From NCBI GenBank assembly GCA_001603905.1, contig LVAE01000057.1:1-64000 (forward strand): a DNA stretch of 64,000 nt, given 5' to 3'. The notes under the pieces were generated by a model. It saw only the letters and a program-made list of their open reading frames with translations. It was not told the origin of the DNA and ran no database searches. Made by a program: the position numbers and the translations under genes. This document shows positions 49,301-58,300 of the stretch, in pieces. Source of the DNA: Fibrobacterales bacterium Fibro_02 (GTDB lineage: Bacteria > Fibrobacterota > Fibrobacteria > Fibrobacterales > Fibrobacteraceae). Within the stretch, counting starts at the first letter, position 1, and each line of letters opens with the position of its first letter.

Positions 49301-52300
49301 ATCATTTTCAGCAGGGATCACGAGCATCGTTGTCGCATCCACCAGGAATTCATTCGAAAGGCCACCCGAAGCATTCGTCAAGCGGAACTTGCCTTCGGAA
49401 GCCTTATTACCAACGGTCACCGTGTAAATTTCCCTATTCGGAGCAGATTTCCACACGGCGTACAGCGTATCCGGCGTATCGAAGTTTTCACGAGTTTCAG
49501 CATGATTCTTGAAGGCCTCATAGAAGTCATCATCAATCTTAGTGAAGTACTTGCTACCTTCGGCAACGCCACTCATCTGCGTGAAGGACCAGCCCACGAA
49601 TACGGCGTCGTTACGATAGATTCCAGACGGAAGATTGTCGTTATAGAAATCTCCGTTCATGAGGTTTTCGAACCATTTCGGATCGTAGCTTGTGCCGTAG
49701 AACACAGTTGCGTCATCCGCATTCAGAGCGAACACGAGACCCTTGCTCTTGGGTTCCACATTGGCCTTCAGGACCGTATTCATGTCGAAGCTGTACTCGG
49801 CTCCGTTTGCAAAGCCAGAATAGCTGTTCAGATCATCGTCGAGAAGATCAATTTTTTCCAGCTCATAGGCATGTCCTTCGTGGAACGTAACCTTGAAATC
49901 AACGACGTGAGTCGGAACCGCCATCAGCGAACCAGCAGACAATTCGTAGCTGTTGACAGCATCGCTAATCGTGAACGAACCTTCAGCTTCCGTATTGCCG
50001 CTACGCAAGACTACATAGCCATGGTTGCAGTCCTCGGTAGTCCATACGGCATAAAGTGTCGTCGGCTTTACTTCAAGAGCCTTGTAGGCCTTGATGAATT
50101 CAGTGCCAACTTCCTGGAACGCTTCAGATTCCGTAGCAGTCTTCGAGAAGGCGAAACCAGCCAGGCACTTGCTCGTCTGATAAGCTGTCGGGAAATGATA
50201 GTCGAATTCTTCGTCGGCAAGGTCATACGACTTTGTTGCAGACCATTCCAAGTTGTAGAACACGGTATCGTTTGCAGCCTTGTTCGCATCGAAGGCGAAG
50301 GTGAGGTCCAACACAGAGGCTACAGCCTTCAATTCAGAATTCTGACTGAAGGAAACCGTGGCACCGTCGGCAACCGTCGCAACGGTTTCGTCACCGGCGA
50401 GTACGCTCACTTTGTTTTCATAGTCAACGGTAACATTCTCGGCAAAGGTCACAGAGAATGTCAGGTCTTCTGCAGCCGGAATAACCAAGGCTTCTGAACC
50501 CACTTCAAACTCGTTGGCGATTTCGCCATACTTGTTTGTCAAGGTGAATACGCCTTCGGATGCATCCTTCGCAGCCACCGTGTAGTTTGCGTAAGTTTCC
50601 GGGCAATTCTTCCATACGGCCACGAGAGTTACCGGAGAAGTCAATTCGCGTTCCTTGAATTCCGTGATGAATTCATCGCTGATGGACTTGTAAACCACAG
50701 ACTCATCGGCATTGAAGGCGAAGCCGTCGAGACACTTGTCGGTGCGGTAGAGCGAAGTCGGGAAGTTCAGATCTTCTTCGGCATCGGCAGGGCTATAGGT
50801 CTTGCCGCTGAACCAGTTGTCACCGTAGAACAGCGTAGCACCATCGGCATTGGCATCGAAGGCAAGCACATAGACATCGTTTTCGGTAGCAACCGTAATT
50901 TCGGTATTGCCCGCCAATACGAAATCTTGTCCAACGAATACATTCGTAACTTCACCATCTACGTCAAGGGCGACAGGCAAATCTCCCACTACAGAATGAG
51001 TATTGAGAGGTTCAAAGTAAGCCCTGAAGATCAAGTTGTTTTCGGCAGGGACCTTGAGTCCGTCAGCACCGACGGCGTATCCGATGGAATCTGCGAACGC
51101 CCACTGGGCAACAACTAGGTTACCGGCACCGAGAGTTTCTTCGGTAGACGTAATCGTGTAGGTTGCGCGTTCGGCATTAGTCTTCCACACGGCATAGAGC
51201 GTCGTGGGAGCCGTTTCCTGGGCTACATAGGCGTCCATGAAGTCCTTGTCGAACTTGGTGAACCAGACTTCAGCAGCATCATCTTCGATAGCCTCAAAGG
51301 CCCAGCCCAAGAGATTTGCATCGGTACGGTAGATGTTCTTCGGAAGTTCAGCACCGTACGCAGCACCCTCCGAGGTCCAGGTCTTTGCATATTCCTTACC
51401 GTAGAACACGCTAGCTTCGCCGGCATTGGCATTCAAATCGAACGCGACAGCCTTCAGAGTCGGAGTTGCCTTAAGAGTAGCATTCTTCGCAAAGCTATAG
51501 GTCTTCGCATTGACCAGGGTGTAGTCGTATCCGTCAACCAACGAGATCGTAATTGTTCCTGTTTCTGCATCAAAGTCATAAGCGCTAGTCGGGGTGAACG
51601 TGACCGTAAATTCAAGGTCATCGGCAACCGGGACTTGAACAGCAGCAGATTCTTCGCTAGCGGGCAGCTTAATTTCCATGTCCGCATTTGTCAAGGTAAA
51701 CTCACCTTCTTCAGATGCATTCAAAGCGCTGATCATTACATTGCTGGTAATGGCAGAGCAATGCACGCCAGGCTTCAGCCATACGGCATACAGAGTCGTA
51801 GGCTTTTCTTCGAGAGCCTTGTAATCTGCAATGAACGCAGAATCGATTCCCGTATAGAACTTGACATCCGGCATCGTGATAGTGTAGCCGTCTTCCAGCG
51901 GTTCCATCGCAGTGAAGGCAAAGCCACCCAGGCAGTTCTGCGTCTGGTATGCGGAAGTCGGGAACTTAGAATCAAGCTCTTCTTCGCTCATATCGTAAGA
52001 CTTCGTGGCAAACCAGTCCTTTCCGTAGAAGACCTGGTCGTCTTCACCCACATTGATATCGAAGGCGAATTCGTAAGAGTCCACCTTGGTCGCCACGTTA
52101 ACCATTACGGTTCCTGCCGCACCAAGGGTTTCTGTATGAACAACCACTTCGTCACCAGTTGCATACGAACCAACCGTTTCATCCGTGATGAAGCTCTTCA
52201 GGGTAATCGGGGTTTCACCATCAAAGCTATGGGCCGTATCGATAGCGAAGTTCACGGTCAGCGCAAGGTCTTCGACCATGGGGACATCGAGCATACCATC

Positions 52301-55300
52301 TTCAAAGACATGCACAATGGTCGAATCGCCAATCGTCTGGCTGAGCGTCAGTACACCAGCGTTCTGGTCCAGAGTTTCCTCTGTCAGCTGAAGACTATAA
52401 GCAGGAATCACCCCAGAAACAGTCCAGACGGCATGGAGCGTATCCGGATAATTTCCTTCATGAGCTGCGGCATAGGCATTATAGGCCGCGACAAAGTCTT
52501 CGTTAAGATTCAGCATCGGAGTTTCTTCGTTGTCAAACTTCCAGCCTGCAAACTTATATCCTGCGCGGTAGAGATTTGACGGCAGTGCTGCACCAAAGGA
52601 AACACCTTCCGAGCTCCAATTCCAGCTGAAACCCGGACCGTAGAACACATCGTCGTAACCGGCATCAAGGGCGAAGTTCATCTCAATCAGATTAGCTTCG
52701 ACATTGAGCTTTACGTCAGGCTGTTCAGCGGCAACGGTAAAGGATTCTCCATTTTCAATTTCAAAGAGTTGTTCGGCATTTTCGGCATCAGCTTTGACAC
52801 CTGTAATGACATCACCTGTTTCATAAGTATCAGCCCCCGTGAACTTAACCGCAAGGGACAATCCTTCAAGTTCAGGAATAACCAGGCCTTCTTCAGGGAC
52901 ATCCATCCAAACAGCATTTTCTGCATCAGGATTCTGTGATACCTGGAATGTTCCCTGACCTTCTGTCATACCCGAGAAGACCTTGAATGTTTCCGGTGTA
53001 CAATTGCTATTCCACTGGGCAGACAGCGTATAGTAAGTATGATCCACGGATTCACCTTCGTCATTCTGAACCGTTTCAACGGTAGCCATGACATCCTTCA
53101 AGGCATCAACAACCTCATCAAAGTTGCTATAAATTTCCGGTTCCTCTATTCCAGGAATAACCCAGCCTTCAAAGCAGGCGTCCGTACGGCGTAAATCCTG
53201 CGGGAAAGCCTTATCTTCATCGCCGGAGTCCAACGTCAAAGTTTTTTCCTTGACCCAGTCCGTGCCATAGAACACAGGGGCATCACCTGCATTGACATCA
53301 AACACAATCAGGTAACTCATCATTTCGACATCTGTCGTGAATGTATAAGTCGGCGTACTCGGAATACCGACAGAAGTCAGGTGCCATACGCCACCCTTTT
53401 CGGCATCCGGCTCAACCTCCACCGTTTCAATGTCAGGATTAGAACCTTCCGTTACCGGCAGCGTATACTGGTAGCTGAGTTCGTATTTAGCATCTGCAGC
53501 ATAGTGATAGCCAGACTTCGGAGCGCTTCTGACAGGATCAATGTAGACATCGAAAGAATCACCTTCAAGAGTCAATCCGCGACGATCTAAAACTTCGTGG
53601 AACAAGGTGTCGTCACCGAACAGCTGGTACAGCACGAGTGTCGCGTTCATCTGGCCATTTTCCACAGTCCACAGATTACGATTTTCGGAACAGTCATCAC
53701 CCCAGATGGCATACAATGTCGTGGGGTTGTCCGGGTTCGTGCTAAATTCCGTGAAGTTGCCCGCATTAAAGGTCGTGTAGGCACTATCGTCAGCAGTATA
53801 ATTTGCGGCAGCCGTCGTAGACCATCCCTGGAAACAGGTGCTCGCACGGTACGGTTTCCAGAAGACAACCGTATCGGCGTTGTTTGCCAGTTCAAGCTTT
53901 TCCGACTTCGTCGCATTCGTCGGCAAATAAGTATCCGCGGAATCGGTTACACCAAGAGACAAATCGTAGGTCACATAAATCGGGGCAAGAGACTTGAACT
54001 TGACGGTCCACGGCAAGGATTCCATCACGTTCACTTCAGCACTATCTTCCACCGTGACCGTCATCACGTTGCCGTTCTTGGCCGTTTCGTAGGAAATCTT
54101 GTCCAACGTGTAGTTTTCAGCAGGTACGGCCACAACCCTGAACTTGACGCCAATCTGTTCAATCAGGAAATCCGGTCCCACTTCATTGTACGCGGCAGGT
54201 ACATTCAGGGTCAGAACGCCAGTTGCTTCATCTTCAACAAAAGAATGCGCAAGCACAACCTGGGCAGGATCTTCCGGAGATTCAGGAGCATCCCCAATCA
54301 CCTGTTCCAGAAGAATCGTTCCTTCACCTTCAACCGTCAAGGTCTGCTTATAGGTTTCTGCATTATCGCAGTTTCTATTTGATTCATCGGTATCCGGAAC
54401 GAGCACGTTAATCGCCGTCTCCAACGTTTCGGTTGAAGTCATATAGACGAGTTCGCCAACAATACCGGTATCGATATGCGCTTCGGAGTCTTTAACTTTC
54501 CAGTAGACTTGGCAGCCATTTTCATCGTAAAGAATCGGGGTCTTGATATTGTTCACGGTCACATCGGTTTGAGACTCAAACCAGTCAACTTCATATTTAT
54601 TGTCAGAGACCCACTTGCTCGCCACAAACACTTCAGCATCTGTAGGCCTAGAGAATTCAACATTGTAATGCAATACGGTAAACGAAACATAAGCTTCGTT
54701 GGCCCAGCTACTCATTCTACTCGGTTGAACTTTCAAAGTCATGACTTCGGGATCCAAATTGTAACCCCAATCTTCACCTTCAGGAAGATCAGCAGAGCCA
54801 CCGTCATCATCAGACCAGCCAAAGGCCGTATGTTCAGGATGACCCTCAATATAATCTTTCAACGTCATCGCATAACCCGGATCCGGTTCCAGCGACACAT
54901 TGTACACCAAGGTATCATCGGCTTTGGGGATAAACAATCTATGTAGATATGTATGTGCATCCGCGGCAGTGAACTGCGATTTCTGCTTATAAGTCTTTCC
55001 ATTCCATGTTTGCGAAATGACGACACTTCCGTGATAAGATTTAGGGTCACTATCATTATCGGATCTAAACCAAATAGGCCAAGCATCTCTAGCATCATAT
55101 CCGTTAGTCAATTCCGAAACAACCATCGGATAAGCCGCCATAGCAGTTTCAGTAGAATTCTCTCCAAAATATTGCGTGACGAGATCCGAATTAAACGGTT
55201 GCTTCATTGAGGAACTAATATAGGTGCCGTACCAAGCATTCCATTCCGTTTCATCTTCAGGAGCCTGTTCCTTAGCCCAGTACACTTCGTTAAAAGAGTA

Positions 55301-58300
55301 AGGACCATAGGTACCAGAGCCATGGAATGCATACAAATTCGGGAACTCATTAGCTGTACCCACGTTCATGACAGCCGTTCCATTCCCTGCGTCAACCTTA
55401 TCATACCAGCTTTGTCCAAACGCAACAATTTCGCTATCCAACGAGCTGATATCGAAAGCGATGGTATAGGGGGTAAACGAAAGGGTCGCAGGAACAAACT
55501 TCGCGTAGAAATACCTATTCTGCAGGTGGAGTTTTCCATCCGTGAAAGAAGCATACTCCGAACCCGTCAAGTCAGTATCTTCAAGTTTAATGGAACCGAC
55601 TTCGTAACCGGGATTCGAAGTGAACGACACGTCCAGCGTAAAGTCAGAGAACGGAACGCGATACTTCTGCGGGAAAGCAATTGCTTCATCAGAGCTGTGC
55701 GTCAGGGTAACTTCCTTGCCCGCAATATTAAAGGTTTGCGAGAGGGTTACGCTCATCGGATGGTCATTTGAACCACAACCTTCCGTTTCGTTAGGACAAC
55801 CAATCTTGATCTTTGTGATTTCGTCATACGATTCACCCCACACAGGATAGAGAGGGACGGTATTTTCTTCAATAGTGAAACCACCTTCGTCAACAGCTTC
55901 CTGAATAGCAACAACCATATCTCCCGAGAACTCCTTGAACAGGTTCTTGCTGTCGCTTTCAATGCAGTCCTGGCCATCCGATTTAACCTGATCCACAACA
56001 CAATAGGCGCTATCCGCATAAATGGTCCAACCAACAAGAGCAAAAGATTGGTTCGCATTGCCTACGAAAGACGGATTCACTTTCATAGTCGTTGCATACA
56101 GCATAGGCAACTTCAGCGCTGTTTCGCCAAGGACATAAGATTCAGGCAAATCGAGGTCCGCATCGGCAACATAGAGTTCATATTTGACATTGTAATACTC
56201 ATCCCCCCATTGGGAGGAGATATAGTCCCAATTTTCGGTATCGAAGGCATAGTTATAGGACTCGCCACCAATCAGGTCAACATTGAATTCGTAATTGCCG
56301 CTCACCGAGAACTTGCGGTCACCAAAAACCAAACGGGTTTCAACAACTTGGCCGCCTTCTCCTTCAGATGTCATTATCGCATAGTACGAATTGCTCGTAA
56401 CGGCATACCCCTCAGCAGGCACCGCATGGGCTTCAAAAGTGAAGGAAACCGCAGATTCATCACCCGTAGTAGCATCTGTATAAGTTACCTTCGGAATTTC
56501 CAGAGTGAACAGAGTCTGGTTCTGATCATCCTGCGTCATCACATGTTTGATGGTATCGGCATGGGAATTTTCACCTTCAGCACCAATAATCTGCCAAAGC
56601 TCCATACGGGTCAAATGAGCCGCATTAAGCTTTGCGTGCGCCGTAACTGTAAAGGATTCCGTCGGAGCATCACCACATTTAGAGTCCCAATCACTATACG
56701 TAACTTCATACTCGCTCTTGGTAAAGTAGACTGGATAAAGATCCATGGGGCTTTCAAAGTTCTGCACAGCAAGATTATCAAACTCACTATAAACAGGTTT
56801 TACAGCATCATAGAAATTGACGTCAGACCATGCAATACATCCTCCTGCAGCATAAAGCACAGGCATCCGCGTATCCGTGTTATTGAGAGAATAAGTCTTA
56901 GAATCTTCCCAAGAAGCACCAACGTAGCTATCGGGAATATAAACATCAACCGGAGAAACACCATTCTTTGGAGAATTATCCCCTATTGGGCGGATAAAGT
57001 TTACCAAATAATCAACATAATCAAAAGACGGAGTAATCTTCATCGTGAAGTTCGTCAAATTAAGGCTGCGCAAAGCATATGCCTTATAAATGGAATCCAA
57101 ACGAATGGTATCGGCAGTCGTGAAAGTCCACACCTTCGTCCCGTAATTTTGAATAAGGTCTTGCGATGTCACCAAGTAATTATTAGTCGACGAAACCATA
57201 ACAGGATCATTAGCCATTGTAGAATAACCGAATTCTACCACATATTCATCAACCTTATAACCAGCTGGAGCTTTCACTACAAAACCCGCTGTCAATGTGG
57301 CCGAAGGAGGCTCCGTATCGACACTCATTTTGTACGCTGACTTTTCATTTCCATTGACATCAAATGCGACAGCATCATAAGTAAACACCGGAGTAATCCC
57401 CGTTTCCGGGTCAGGGTCCAAACCATTTCTAAGCACATAAGCCAAATAAGAATCTTGTTCAAGATCATAATACAAATGCAAAGTATCATAATACTGATCA
57501 GGATCACTATACGGCAAAAGATTCGTTCTAAAATAATCAAAAGACCTTTCAGCCAGGTAAGACGAGACAAGGCTATATTCATCTGTTTTCGGCTTAATTT
57601 GATAATTATGAGGTAAAACTGTTTTTGCACCAGAAGAAGAAGTCACGACCATTGGAGGAATGAACAAGCCATATTCACTCGTTTCAAATTTCTTTACAGG
57701 GTTAAGAAGGAAAGAAATGTCATAGCCATCAATATCTTGATCCGGTTTTACTTCGTATTCGGTTCCCACACATACATACCCCTCTGCCGCCTCGGAATAT
57801 TCGAGCAAACCGGTACATAAATGATAAACAACATTCATCTTGATGTTTTCGAAATAAGCATAATAAACATCACTACCGAAAATAGTTGATTCGTTTAATT
57901 CCTTATCACCATACCAGTAAGAATCTTCATCCAAAAGACTATTTACAAATTCTAAATCCTCGGATTTCAACGTACCAGTATAATCCGTATACACATTCAA
58001 GCCATAACAACCAGAGCCACAATATTCAATATCATACTTACCAGCATTGACAGCAGCATCTAGGATTGCCTTTTGGTCTTCATAAGCGGGATTACTTTGG
58101 AGAATGTCAACTTCAAAAGCGACTATATGCAAAGCATGATAGTTCGCATCGGCAAAGAACGGTAGATCTTTATTTACACCATCAACACGGGTCCAAGCTC
58201 CGTCCCACATATTAAGGATAACAGCGAGCTTCCCCCTCTTCATAGAGTTTCCACTAACAACACCATTATTCCAATCTACATCAGTCCCTACATCTATAGG

